A DNA stretch of 64,000 nt from Spinacia oleracea (GCF_020520425.1 NC_079490.1:39998723-40062722), one strand, 5' to 3'; shown: positions 1 to 11,180, numbered from the stretch's first letter. Numbers and translations: made by a program. The notes: generated from the sequence alone by a model not told the origin.

Positions 1-825
1 ATAAATTCATTCGGCGTTAGTTTAATTTTTGGGTTTCCCACTGAAATAATCTTGGGTTTGTTTTTTTTGTTTTCCCCCGATAAATTAACTTGGGGTTAGT
101 TAAATTTTTTTGTTTCCCACACGATGTTGGTGGTGGGTAAAATGCTAGGAACTATGGGTGGGGGAAGGCTGGTTAGGATAATGCGGAGGGAAGGTGGGTA
201 GGGGCGGCAAGTGGGTGGGAGGGGAGGGAGGACCTGCGGGTGATAAGAGGCTAGCGGTGGTGGCCGAAAGTTGCGGGTGGTGGTGAGGTACTTTTGGCAG
301 AGGAGTGAACAGAAGAGGAATGAAGGGATGAAGGAGTAATTAATGGAGGGTGAAGAAGGATGGTGAAAAGGAGAAAACACGTCCCACTTACTAATTTTCC
401 CTCAAATAATTTGGAAAGAAAAAGTAAAATAAAAAAATCAAATATTTTAACTTAATTAGCCGGTTATTGGTTAAAAGATCCACGCAAAGTTGACACCCCA
501 TATAGTTGAGACCTGCTAGGAATAATCCGTAGTTCGGCCCTTTTAAAGTTAAGCGCTCATAGTTGGGACTGCCTTTGTCAATTTTTCCAATATGTAATTG
601 TAGCAGAACAACCACGTAAATGAGAGAAATGAAATTAAAATTCCTTTTAAACAATAAAAAAAACCTCACCACCTTTGACACTCAACGAGCTTCTCTCTCT
701 CCAGAAAGTTGAAACGCGTTGCCAAAAAAGTCAAAATAAACTCCAGAAAAAGAAATTCTCAATCCTCCATCACCGCAGAATCTCAAATACCCAAATCACA
801 ACTTTCTCTCTCCTCTCCTCCTCCC
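1..825. other. 5' flank of the first gene
   Basis: No gene is supported here. Two imperfect copies of a segment of about 42 bases lie near the start (about 1-44 and 80-121), each ending in a GTTTCCCAC-like string. Positions 120-380 are purine-rich with many GGTGG/GGAGG runs, which opens long but meaningless frames on the other strand. The last 140 bases are CT-rich and look like the 5' leader of the gene starting at 826. I could not pick a TATA box with confidence. Confidence 0.5.
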
Positions 826-1467
826 ATGGCGTCGCCGACAACTTACATCCTTTCTCTCCTCCTCATTGCCGTCACGATCTCTACCGTCTGCGCCAGACCA
901 GGCCTTCCATTCCACCCCTGCAACACCCTCATCGTCTCCACCTACTCCTTCTCCGTCATCCCACTAAACCCTAACCCCAACCACAATCTCCTCCCCCACC
1001 ACCACCGCCCTCAATTCCTCGTTGTCTCCGCCGATCTCAACCCTTACCACCGCTATTCCCGCCATGGTCGCTTCTTCCCTGTCATGGTAGACCGTCTCCC
1101 TGTCACCGACAGGACCGCATCGTTCGAAACCCCCAAAGAACGACCCGAATTCTTACCCCTAGGGTTCAGCTCGTTGAGGGACCGAACCAAGGACATTCTC
1201 AGCGTCGTCGCGTCTCTTCTCTTTGGCGCTGCTTGTGGGGCCCTTACTGCCGGTACTATGTACCTTGTCTGGTCGTTGTTCAACCACCGCAGTGGATCAT
1301 ACCGCTCATTGGATGGTTTCTCCAGCGATGATGATGACAACGATGATGATGATATCTTTAACCCTAAGAAGACCGGTTACGTCGCCATTCCTGCTTCTCC
1401 TGTTAAGGCTATGGACTCTATCCCTGCTGCTATCGCTGTCCCTGTCCCGGCGAAGGAGTCTGCTTGA
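826..1467 (+). CDS. Secretory single-pass membrane protein, function unknown
   Basis: This is an intact 213-residue intronless frame. The start is the ATG at 826, in a good plant context (CCC ATG GCG). The frame is open upstream to 709 but has no ATG there. Residues 1-23 form a signal peptide (hydrophobic LSLLLIAV core, then VCA-R). A luminal or extracellular part of about 100 residues is rich in Pro and His. A second hydrophobic segment at about 124-152 (GAACGALTAGTMYLVW) is a likely membrane anchor. It is followed by an Asp-rich acidic stretch (about 168-176) and a short tail containing KKTGYVAIP. The layout suggests a type I protein of the secretory pathway with a short acidic cytosolic tail. 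I do not recognise a family with a known role. Stop at 1465-1467. Confidence 0.8.
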   Translation: MASPTTYILSLLLIAVTISTVCARPGLPFHPCNTLIVSTYSFSVIPLNPNPNHNLLPHHHRPQFLVVSADLNPYHRYSRHGRFFPVMVDRLPVTDRTASFETPKERPEFLPLGFSSLRDRTKDILSVVASLLFGAACGALTAGTMYLVWSLFNHRSGSYRSLDGFSSDDDDNDDDDIFNPKKTGYVAIPASPVKAMDSIPAAIAVPVPAKESA

Positions 1468-4349
1468 TGTGGGGTAATATGGAATTTGTTTCATGTTTTC
1501 GTTTTATTAGTTGTAATGTAATGTAATTTGATGAATGAATGGAATTGGAGGTTGATCAATGTATAACCTGGTGGGGTTTTATTCACTGATAATGATATCT
1601 TGACTGATGATGATGTCTATATAAAAGTTTTATTACTGTGATTTCTTTGGTCTTTGTGAGTTTAATTGAGTGATGATCATTGTTATTTTGGAAGGCATAT
1701 TTGTTTAGTTGATAGAATTGTGATGAATAATTGATTGCGAAGATTATGTTGGTTGAACTATATACGGTTATGCAACAACGAATAATATTATATTTGTGGC
1801 TTTGTGATGGATGGCCTTAGTGTCTTGCCATTGTATGAAAATTTATGGGGTAGTGTTGTCGATTTTCGAGCTTGCAAAACAGATGGTATGGGACTCGGAG
1901 GTTTGGTTTGTCAATTTGGTTGAGCTTTATTATATGAATGCCAAGGCAAATGCGGTGGTTAATGTATACTTCGTATAAGATATTTCTTGTTGCAAACACT
2001 AGCGTTGATATTCTTGACTCGGTTTTATTGTTGAAACAGAATGTTAATGTTTTACATGATTTCTTATCCATATTATTTCAAATTACCAACTGATGGTTCT
2101 GTTTATTTTGGAGAGAGAATATAATATGGTTATGCAGTTTTTGAAGTTGATAAATGAATTCATCTTTGGACTATCTAAACGTATGTGTTTAAGGATAGTG
2201 TTCTTCAATTCACCAAATTCTCACTTTTTAAAAAAAACTTATCTGAACTTATTTTAGTTGTAAATTGTACTTGTTCAACCTTATTTTTCTTGAACTTATT
2301 TTTCCTGAAATAAGTGAAAATAAGGTGAACATAACGGCTATGGAGGTATTTGGTTGATTGCTGATGGCTGTTGAATCCACGATTTTCTCGTGAATGATGC
2401 TAGTCTATCACGGAGTAGGATTTTAGCTCATTTTCAATACCTGGGCCACGGCAACTGTTATTATTTGTATCTTGTATTGTGGATAAAAGAGGCATGGGAG
2501 TTTGTGGTGAGATGGTTTAGCATTTGAGCATGTTGCTTGACATAAATGGAAAGGGTAAATGGCATGTCATGCTACTGCCATAGAAGATGCCTTTTTTTTG
2601 TTCAAAGGTTCTCACTGTTTTATTACTCCATATTTAAAAAAAAAAAAAAAAATCAATGAATTATGTTTAGATTTCTATGTCAATATGAGTATATGAACAT
2701 TTATTGTCCTTATATTTGTCCGTTTTATTTTCCATATATCTGTCCATTAGATTTATTCTCTGTAAACTGTTGCTCCGTTGTTTTTCGGGAACAGAGGCTC
2801 CTGTTGTTTCACACTTTCACTAGATACTTCTCTAAATTTTTTAAACATGTTTAGTTACATGTTTTTAACTAACCTTTTCGGTTTAGGTCTAGGCAAATCA
2901 AGATATCTAATTTTGATTCATAAGCATTAAGTTTCTTAAATGGTGTTTTCTGTTTTCAATTAGATTTCTGACAACCATATTGATACTTGATACAAGTTGG
3001 CATGGCATATGAGACTTGGCCTGTGTCCGACATCGTGAACAGGGACATGATTGTTTAACATTGTGCCTTTTCCATGTTTTAGTGATCATTTATTCATATT
3101 TCTTTCTTGCAGGATGAATCACTTTTAAGGTTGTGTCGACTAACACATCATACTTCCTTAAGATTTTTCCTTTCATGCATCAAACACCTTTTGTCTAGGT
3201 CTGATTAATTTTATTCAGAATCACTACTTTGACCTGTTCTATTCTCAGATATCTTGATTAACATCCACAGCTGTGTCTTCTTTTAGTCTAAACCATCTTT
3301 TCATGCTGTTTCTTCGTCCATCTTATCCCTGTCCCACCCAACATGCGACTCCTAAGTTATCACATGAGTTGTTGGCTCCTTCTTTTTTATCACCTTGGCT
3401 TCTTTTTTATCACCTTGGCTTCTTTTTATTTGGTGAAAATTGTCTGTTTGAGGATTCATGGAACAGCTTATGGTGTTGAGATAATGAGATTCAATTATTT
3501 AGGATGTGTGCATTGTCACTGTAGATTTATGAAGTGGCCAAAAATGGGATTCATGTACAGAATATTTGGAAAGTAGTATAATGTTGTGCTACTACTTATA
3601 CAGGTCATAGCTTCCGGATTTGTATAGATTTGGGTAGCTTTGGATACCAAAACTTATTTTCAAATCATGGTTATCCATTATGTCGGCTACCCATGTTAGG
3701 TGACCAGCTGAGCTTTGTCATCATTACTTATATGATAATCATGTTAAATTTGAAATGTTTTTGAGTCTAGAAGTACCGGAACATTGCCTGTGGGGTTCCT
3801 GTTTTTCCTGTGAGCCACTGAGGAAGGGTGCCGTGTTTATTACAGAGTAGCTCATTGGTAATCTTGGGTAAGTATATGTGTGTTCCTTGGCTGGAATAAC
3901 TGAATTTCAACTTCTATTCTTGTTTTCCCTGTGCTAATTCTGTACACCATTACCATTGACTCTGCTGTGTAGTTTATACGTTTTGGTCTCCACTGTGAAG
4001 GTTTGAGGCTTGTATTAGGTGGCAATGTGACTCGATAGATGGCGTGTCATACGTGGCATATTAGAAACCTCTGTGGGTTTAAAAAAAAATTATACTTCTC
4101 TCTGGATTTCTGAACTTGCAAAGGAATAAGTTTACGAAAAGTTCAAGATGGGTTTCTGGTACGGTTAGTGATGGTGAAATCACGTGGACCAAGGACACAG
4201 TTTGAAAAGCTCGATTATGATCGTGCAGATTATCCGTTTTCCTCAGTGTGGCTGCTAATGAAAGTCTGAATTAATGTTGAAATTCAGAGGCTAAAGATAG
4301 AAATCAGAGTGAGTTCTGGATGCAGATGGGGCTTCATCTATATGACTAT
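1468..4349. other. Intergenic region without a supported gene
   Basis: The first 150 bases after the stop contain repeated TGTAATGTAA-type strings and are probably the 3' UTR and poly(A) region of the upstream gene. The rest has no long frame. It holds a 17-base A run (2636-2652), a perfect 20-base duplication at about 3384-3425 (TTTTTTATCACCTTGGCTTC twice), and isolated splice-like strings (TTTCTTTCTTGCAG near 3112, GGGTAAGTAT near 3870). These could belong to an unannotated transcript, but nothing coding supports this. Confidence 0.4.
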
Positions 4350-5287
4350 GGCCCTGTTTGGTAACTGGCTTTTTAGTGGCTTTTTCATTGACTTTTGACT
4401 TTTGGCTTTTTAATGTGGTCAAACAGCCAAAAAATGTGTTTGGTAACTGGCTTGTTGATTGACTGAAAAGCCAGTTTTTTCGCCAAAAATGAAAAACTAG
4501 TGTTAGTAGCTTTTTAAGGTTGGCTTTTGGCTTCTCACTACCTAAATTACTTTTCTATCCTTGTTTTTCACTAATTAACTAATAATTAATATTTTAACAC
4601 TCTATAATTAAATATTAATAATTGATAATTGATCATTGATAATTAATAATTAATAATTAATAATTAATAATTAATAATTAATAATTAATAATTAATAATT
4701 AATAATTAATAATTAATAATTAATAATTAATAATTAATAATTAATAATTAATAATTAATAATTAATCATTAATCATTAATAATTAATAATTAATAACTTA
4801 ATTAATAATTAATAATTAATAATTAATAACTTAATTAATAATTTATAATTAATAATTAATAAACTAATAATTGATAATTGATAATTGATAATTAGTAATT
4901 AATAATTAATAACTTATACGGAGTAACCAAATAATATTTAATAAATAATAAATAACAATTAGTAATATTAAATACTTAATAATTTATATTTTTAATTGGT
5001 ATAAATTAATTTATAAATGGCTAATAGTTTAATTGATAATTTAATTTTATTTAGGAATTTATGTACTCTATATTAGTTATTATGTACTACTCTGTACATA
5101 ACATTTATTAAAAAATGATAAAAGCCATAAAATGTCCTTAAATGTCATTTTACATTGTTACAGCCAACAACTGATTTTACCAAACATTAAACAATCAATA
5201 GTCAAACAACCTACAAAAGCAGCCAGCTTAAACAGCCGGTCAAACCAGCCAAGTGAAACAGCCAACAGCCAATTGCCAAACAGGGCC
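4350..5287. mobile_element. Harbinger-like MITE with terminal inverted repeats
   Basis: The left end starts GGCCCTGTTTGGTAACTGGC. The right end, read on the other strand, starts GGCCCTGTTTGGCAATTGGC, so 18 of 20 bases match. The element is flanked by TAT on both sides (4347-4349 and 5288-5290), a 3-bp duplication as for PIF/Harbinger elements. The 938-base interior is very AT-rich and has no transposase frame, so the copy is non-autonomous. Superfamily placement is inferred from the TIR style and TSD length. A hAT assignment is less likely because no 8-bp duplication is seen. Confidence 0.7.
4641..4910. repeat. AATTAAT tandem array inside the MITE
   Basis: The 7-base unit AATTAAT repeats almost perfectly from 4641 to about 4766, then continues with substitutions and interruptions to about 4910. 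It lies in the middle of the Harbinger-like element and probably grew by slippage after insertion. Confidence 0.85.
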
Positions 5288-5782
5288 TATATATACCTCA
5301 GTGTCTCTGAAGTCTGGAATATGTTAGGGTAATTACTGTTTTGAGTTATTTAGATACATTTTTATGAAGAACTGTGATTTTGTTTGATTAAAGATACTAA
5401 TCAAATAGCTGAAAAAAATACCCATTAGTACACTTAACTCTAGGCATTCCCCGGGAGCAAGATGGAAGTACACGAAACTTTGTTGAGATAACCCAAAGGT
5501 GCCTTGATTAAGGTGGGTTGTGAATTTGAACAATACCGTATAACAAACAGGTTGATCTTGCAAGATTGTAGGTCATTGAAGATGGATACTCCGTACTAGA
5601 AGGAGATAGCATCGTCATTTTGAAGGTAGAAGCAGACGTGAAATAGCGCCACAGTTGTAAGATACTCCCTCTGTGTTTTAAAAAGAGATACACTTTGATC
5701 GGTATGTTTGTCAATGCACAACTTTGACGGTCAATATCTTCAATTATATTATAAAATATTAATATTTTGAAAATTTATCTAT

Positions 5783-6315
5783 CTATCTATTACTATATAC
5801 TAAAAGACACACCAGGAATGACACGTGTCACGTCCCGGTGAATTCTTAGTATTAGAATCTTTTAAAATATCTGATTTCTGATTTTTTTTTTTATTCTTTC
5901 CTTCTATTTTATTAAATAGAAGTATATATGAAAAAATAAATTATGATTTCATGTATTACAACAAGGATAAAAAAAATATTATTACTGATTTGAAGAACAT
6001 ATTCGTTAAGAATGGAAAAAATCACAGTTTTTTTGATATTACTGTTTCTATGATATACGTAGTAAGTTATTATGAAAACTCCGTAAAAGAAAAATAGCAA
6101 AATATTTTTTGATTTTCATATAAAATTTTCAAAAATATTTTTTGATTTTCATATAATTTTTTTAAAAAAATGTATTATACTCTTAACCTAAAATAGTTAA
6201 TAAATAAATAAACAAATTACACTGAAATGTGTTATTATACGACCATACCCAAACAAAAAAGAATTTTTTATTTTTTAATTTATGTAAAACAAGTGTTAAA
6301 AAGTGTCCAACATAA

Positions 6316-6410
<95 letters not shown>

Positions 6411-6985
6411 CTGAAATATTAGAGCGCCACCTAGGATTACTAATGGTTTCGGCCAATGAAAAGTAAGATTTCTAATTTATTTTTGAATTAAAAAATTGAT
6501 TGCCACGTAGATATTTTAATTAATTAATTACTAATATATACAACTCCATCTAAAATCAAACTCTAATAATTAAAAAATAAAGTTAAAATGAAATTCATCC
6601 AAAATCAAACACTAATCTAAAATAAATAAAATTCAATTTAAAATCAAACATTAATCCAATATTAGAGCGTCACGTAGGAATTCTAATGGTATCGGCCAAT
6701 GAAAAATAACATTTTAAAATAAATTTTGAATTAAAAAATTCGAGTGCCACGTAGATAAATAGTCAAGTGCCACGTAGATATTTTTATTAATTAATTATTA
6801 ATATTACGCATATATAATTTCATCCAAAAACAAACATTCTCATAATTAAAAAAAAAATCTAAAATGAAATTCAATACAAAATAAAACACTAATCTAATCT
6901 AATATATAAAATTGGTATATACATAGGAGTTTTATTTAAACATAACAATTTAATAGAACCGTGCATCGCACGGGCAAAAATCTAG
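5783..6985 (+). mobile_element. Helitron (non-autonomous), first 3' end
   Basis: The 3' end has the Helitron signature: a 6-bp stem with 3-nt loop (CCGTGC ATC GCACGG, 6959-6973), eight bases, then CTAG (6982-6985) followed by T. The 5' end is one of the TCTATC repeats at 5779-5787 preceded by A; I chose 5783, but the exact base is uncertain. No Rep/helicase frame is present. Two internal copies of a motif around TATTAGAGCG...CACxTAGG...CGGCCAATGAAAA occur near 6417 and 6660. Confidence 0.65.
6320..6407. repeat. (TA)n microsatellite
   Basis: About 44 uninterrupted TA units lie within the Helitron sequence. The frames that translate it as Tyr-Ile repeats on either strand are not genes. Confidence 0.98.
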
Positions 6986-7404
6986 TTACTTATAAATCTG
7001 AAAGCCTGTTATATACCCAATCTAGAAAATAGGGTATTATAACTGATATGGTTATCAAATCAATACCATATCCAAAAATTTGGATAGATCGAGGGTATAA
7101 GTATGGTTACGGTTAGTCGGTTAAGGATATTATTCAATTCCAGAAGAAAATAATATCTAATAATTGTCTGATAAGTTTTTTTTCTTATATTTTCCCAACT
7201 TAAGTATTTTTGTCGAAACGCTAAATTTCTAAAATCGCAATAATCACTTTACAATCCAAATAAATAATAATTTTCTCTGATTTTCCTAATAACCGCTGAT
7301 AAAAATTGATTTTATTTTATTAAAAACTTTGTTTAAATAAATTATTCAGAACAGAAAAAAAAATTATTTTGTCTCATCCGTGCGTTGCACGGGACCTAAC
7401 CTAG
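6986..7404 (+). mobile_element. Second Helitron 3' end and associated sequence
   Basis: A second hairpin (CCGTGC GTT GCACGG, 7378-7392) is followed by CTAG at 7401-7404 and T, 419 bases after the first 3' end. No separate 5' TC terminus is clear between the two. Either one Helitron sits inside another, or one element has acquired two usable termini. Confidence 0.6.
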
Positions 7405-7547
7405 TATATATTAAGATGAAACCAATAATATATTATATGCTAACACTTATTTTCATAATACTATAAATAAAATAGGACCAAAATAAATTATGTGAATAGT
7501 CCAAAAAGTCAAAGTGTATCTCTTTTTATTAAAATAAGGAGGGAGTA

Positions 7548-7988
7548 TTCAAGGAGTACGTTTACAGTCCATTAACAACATTAGCAGTTGGAGGCTTTAG
7601 GTCCAGTAGTCAATGTGATATAGGAGAACAAGAGTGACATAATAATAGACAAACGATATTTGTGTAACGTTGACAACACCAAATTGAATAATTGATTCAA
7701 TCGTGTTTGGTGTATTTTCATGTTCATTTAGTTGGGTGTATTATCATGGCTTAAAGCAAGGAAACTCATATAATAATTAAAGTAACATACGTTCACCCAA
7801 AATAAGAAGAAAGATTGAATTGCCTGGATGGATATGAGAATGAGTCAATTTCAAGCATATAACATGGATGGTAAAGGATTCATCTTTGTAGTTGGTACAC
7901 TTAATCACAGTCTCAAATCCTACGTAACTACATTTATTCTTACAAGGCAATAGTACAACACAGCCAAACTAAGCTACACCGATCTTCA
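7548..7988. other. 3' flank of the PPR gene
   Basis: AT-rich sequence without a supported gene. The part nearest the stop codon (about 7880-7988) probably includes the PPR gene's 3' UTR, since that gene reads leftward into it. Confidence 0.4.
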
Positions 7989-9608
7989 TTATGTATTTTC
8001 AGATGCAAGAAGAATATTATGATCTACTAAGAATAACCGTAAATGGTTGTCCATTCGAAGCAAACACAACATAACATCCTCCATCGAATCGTCATACTTT
8101 TGCCCAGCACCAAATTCACAAACAACCCCATCCACTTGTATTAAACTGCATCCCGGTATCTTTCTCACCATCTTTTCTTGCATCCGTTCTCTTACATGCA
8201 TCACTCCATCCCATTTGTTCGACGATGCATATATATTTGAAAGAAGTGTGTGAACCCCACTATAGTCAAGACCTTTCTCCATTAACTCTTTCACAATTTC
8301 TTCCCCCAACTCCACATTCTCAAATTCTCTACAACCATTCAGTAGAGCTCCCAAAACATAAGAATCTGGCATCATTGACATATTTCTCACTAGCTCTGCT
8401 GCTTCTTGTAGCATCCCTGATCTTGCTAAGAGGTCAATCAAGCAACCATAGTGCTCAATTACCGGCTCAATTCCATATCGGTGCTTCATAATCTCAAATA
8501 TATGCAATCCCTCGTCTACCAAACCCATTTTACTACATACACCTAACACACAAATGAATGTCACTCCATTTGGATTAACCCCTTCCCTTTCCATTCTTTT
8601 GAACAATTCCATTGCCTTCTCACTCTGCCCATGATTTGACAATGCAGAAATCAAACAAGTGAACACGAACACATCCTTATATGCCATATTCTCAAACACT
8701 CGATTAGCCATTTCAATACACCCACATTTCGCGTACATATCAATAAGAGCTGTACCTAGTTTAACATCCAATTCCACCCTGTTTCTATTTCTATTCACAT
8801 AAGCATGAATCCACCTCCCTTGATCAAGACCTCCAAGAGCTGCACAGGCCGTTAGTGCCCCCACCAAGGAAGAATGATTAGGCCGAATTCCAGATATCTG
8901 CATATCATTAAACAGTTCTAAAGCCTCTTCAAACAACCCCATTTGAGCACACCCAGTGATCATAGCACTCCAAGAAACCACATTTCGTTCAGGCATTTCG
9001 TCGAACAGTTCTCTTGCATCCTCAATGCGACCAACTTTAACATACCCATTGATCACAGCAGTCCATGTAACCACATCCTTGATTACACTCGCATCAAATA
9101 GCTTACGAGATAAATCAACCGCATTACACACAGCATACAAATGAATCAACCCATTTTGCACAAAATCGTAAGACCCCCACCCCAATTTAATAGACTGAGA
9201 ATGAAGCATTAACCCTAAGGGTAAATCACAAAGATCATTAGTAGCTCTAATAACAAAAGAGAAAGTATAATTATTGGGATAAAACCCAGAAGAAATCATG
9301 TCCTTGTAGAGAGAGATTGCTTTAATGGGTTGATCATTGTCAATAAAGAATTTGATCAAAGAGTTCCACATGTAATTGGAGCGATTAGGTGAGTGGATGA
9401 GGAGTTTATAAGCGTAAGAGAGATGGGTAGGGTAGTTTGCAAAGGCAGAAACGAGTTTTCCGGCTGCATAAGTATCGGAAAGCGTACCGGAGGCGATGAG
9501 CTGGGATTGTATTTGCTTGAGGTGTGGGATGGTTAGGCATTGGTGGTTGTCTAGGAAGGAAAGGATGGCTTTGCTTGATTTCAAATTTTTGGAGCCAAAA
9601 AAAGTCAT
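7989..9608 (-). CDS. PLS-class pentatricopeptide repeat protein, E subgroup
   Basis: An intact intronless frame of 539 residues begins at the ATG at 9608. The N-terminus (HLKQIQSQLIASGT) is typical of PLS-class PPR proteins. Tandem PPR motifs run from about residue 75 to 400, for example YMWNSLIKFFIDNDQPIKA, VVTWTAVINGYVKVGRIEDA, NVVSWSAMITGCAQMG, LGTALIDMYAKCGCIEMA and VFTCLISALSNHGQSEKA. They are followed by E-type motifs (HYGCLIDLLARSGMLQEA, LSNIYASSNKWDGV, IPGCSLIQVDG). The frame stops soon after the start of E+, and no DYW deaminase with HxE and CxxC is present. Proteins of this type bind single-stranded organellar RNA, one base per motif, and often specify C-to-U editing sites with a DYW partner in trans. 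The target organelle is mitochondrion or plastid; the sequence does not say which. Absence of introns is normal for the family. Confidence 0.92.
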   Translation of the reverse strand: MTFFGSKNLKSSKAILSFLDNHQCLTIPHLKQIQSQLIASGTLSDTYAAGKLVSAFANYPTHLSYAYKLLIHSPNRSNYMWNSLIKFFIDNDQPIKAISLYKDMISSGFYPNNYTFSFVIRATNDLCDLPLGLMLHSQSIKLGWGSYDFVQNGLIHLYAVCNAVDLSRKLFDASVIKDVVTWTAVINGYVKVGRIEDARELFDEMPERNVVSWSAMITGCAQMGLFEEALELFNDMQISGIRPNHSSLVGALTACAALGGLDQGRWIHAYVNRNRNRVELDVKLGTALIDMYAKCGCIEMANRVFENMAYKDVFVFTCLISALSNHGQSEKAMELFKRMEREGVNPNGVTFICVLGVCSKMGLVDEGLHIFEIMKHRYGIEPVIEHYGCLIDLLARSGMLQEAAELVRNMSMMPDSYVLGALLNGCREFENVELGEEIVKELMEKGLDYSGVHTLLSNIYASSNKWDGVMHVRERMQEKMVRKIPGCSLIQVDGVVCEFGAGQKYDDSMEDVMLCLLRMDNHLRLFLVDHNILLASENT

Positions 9609-9945
9609 TTGACAAATTTCCCTAGCAATCTACAAGTTGTATGACTACATTAGCAATTTATATACTTCCATCAATTTTTGTGATACGTCATATGCCCATA
9701 CCTCTGTATAAGTAAGAAAATTAGAGAAGGTATTTGGAGGGAAAAGTCTACGCATAAACTTCATTAATGTGTAGTCCCACATAAACATCGACGTGGCTCC
9801 ACGGATTGGAGGAAGCAAAATGTGGACCTTTCCCAAATTTCGAAATTGGATTTGAATTTTTGAACCAGATTTCAATTCGAAATTCAAAAATTAATTCTTT
9901 TATTTTCCTTTTTATTTAAGTATATATTTTATTAGGAGAGAGAAT
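9609..9945. other. 5' flank of the PPR gene
   Basis: This short region upstream of the leftward PPR gene probably contains its promoter and leader. No clear core promoter element was picked. A frame of 80 codons on the minus strand has no recognisable content and is not called. Confidence 0.4.
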
Positions 9946-10380
9946 TTGTACAGGAAAATTTTTGCCGGCCAGTCACTTTTCCGGGTACTCAATGATGTTA
10001 TTAGAGAGGATCGGATCATCCCTATCTTTCCGATTGCTTCCCGTCAGTCGGTTTTCGGTACCTGGTTTTCCATCTTCATGGAAATGTCGTGGTTTTCTAG
10101 ATCTATAATTGATTTTCTTCGGAATTTGGTATTATATGTAATTATTTAATGCAGTATGAAACATTTTTCGACAATTATTTCCAGAAAATTGTAGCCGATC
10201 GGTCGTTTTTCCTAGTACCCATTGATAGAAGTAGAGCGATCCGGTCATCCCTTTCTTCCCGATTGCTTATCGACTGTCGCTTTTCCGGGTACTGTTACGG
10301 TTTTCCATCCGTCTTAACCACCGATAGACCGTGGTTTTCCAGATCTAAAATTGTTTAATTCGGATTTTTGTACAGTATGT
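9946..10380. repeat. Diverged direct repeat, about 230-base period
   Basis: Two copies (about 9950-10150 and 10185-10380) share the same order of landmarks: TTTTCCGGGTAC or TTTTTCCTAGTAC, a GATCGG/GATCCGGTCATCCCT string, CCGATTGCTT, GGTTTTCCATC, GTGGTTTTC(C/T)AGATCTA, and a GTATGTAATT end. They are clearly duplicates with many substitutions. Confidence 0.75.
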
Positions 10381-11110
10381 AATTGTGTAATGAAGTATGT
10401 AATATATTCATTTTTGAGGTAGTAATTGCCTTGTAAGATGTTACATATATACGTGCTGGTACCCCTATTAACTTGGTCACTAATGCTTACACTAACTCCT
10501 TGCTATACACGCCCAATGCGGGATCGAATACCATATCATGCATGCCCTACCCCCTCCCCATTTTTTTTCTGGTGGATAAAAAACTTCATTATTTTAATAT
10601 TTTAAATCTAAGAAATTGTAATTACTTCTGTTATAATTGTGTTTAATTCTTAATTTAATTGGGGATGGAGTTGCTCAATGAAACTTGTAATGGGAGAGAG
10701 AAAGAAAGAGGGGAGTGATAATAGAAGCATATCTAAAATTGTTTAATTTGGATTTTGTACAGTATGTAAATGTGTAATGAAGTATGTAATGTATTTATTT
10801 TTGAGGTAGTAATTGCCTTGTAAGCTGCTACATATTTGTTTATACGATTCATATACGTGCTGATACCCCTGTTAACTTGGTAACTAATGCTTACACTAAC
10901 TCCTTGCGATACACCTACCGCGGGATCGAATCCTATATCATGCATGCCTCCCCCCCTCCCCCCCCATTTTTTTTCCTGGTGGATTTTTTTTAATTTTTTA
11001 ATTTAATTAAATCTATGAAAATTCTGTTTAATTTTTAATTTAATTGGGGATGGAGTTGCTCAATGAAACTGATAATGGAAGAGAGAAAGCTAGAAAGAGG
11101 GGAGTGATAA
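10342..11110. repeat. Tandem duplication, unit about 388 bases
   Basis: The unit starting ATCTAAAATTGTTTAATT at about 10343 recurs at about 10731. Both contain GTACAGTATGTAA, TTTGAGGTAGTAATTGCC, TAATGCTTACACTAACTCC, a CGGGATCGAAT(A/C)C string, ATCATGCATGCC and GGGGATGGAGTTGCTCAATG. The CGGGATCGAATCC string resembles a tRNA T-arm (Pol III B box) read on the other strand, so a SINE origin is possible but not shown. Confidence 0.8.
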
Positions 11111-11116
11111 TAGAAG

Positions 11117-11180
11117 GGAGAGTGACGAATTAAAATAGAACAGAGAGTGACAAGTTAAAATAGAGCGGAGAGTGACGACT
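11117..11180. repeat. Short tandem repeat, about 25-base unit
   Basis: Three copies start with GAGAGTGAC and contain a TTAAAATAGA core. The third copy is shortened. The array lies directly after the larger 388-base duplication. Confidence 0.7.

Larger units (their letters stand above)
5665..7545. mobile_element. Stowaway-type (Tc1/mariner) MITE interrupted by Helitron sequence
   Basis: The ends are CTCCCTCTGTGTTTTA at 5665 and, on the other strand from 7545, CTCCCTCCTTATTTTA. Similarity extends about 45 bases, including AAAAAGAGATACACTTTGA in both arms. TA flanks both ends (5663-5664, 7546-7547). Without the inserted sequence at about 5783-7404, only about 255 bases remain, a usual Stowaway size. 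There is no transposase. Confidence 0.85.

Noticed and set aside
709..825. N-terminal extension of the first gene
   Set aside because: The upstream frame has no ATG (it opens at TTG). A signal peptide starts exactly at the ATG at 826.
3394..3425. 20-base perfect duplication
   Set aside because: A single small slippage event without other context.
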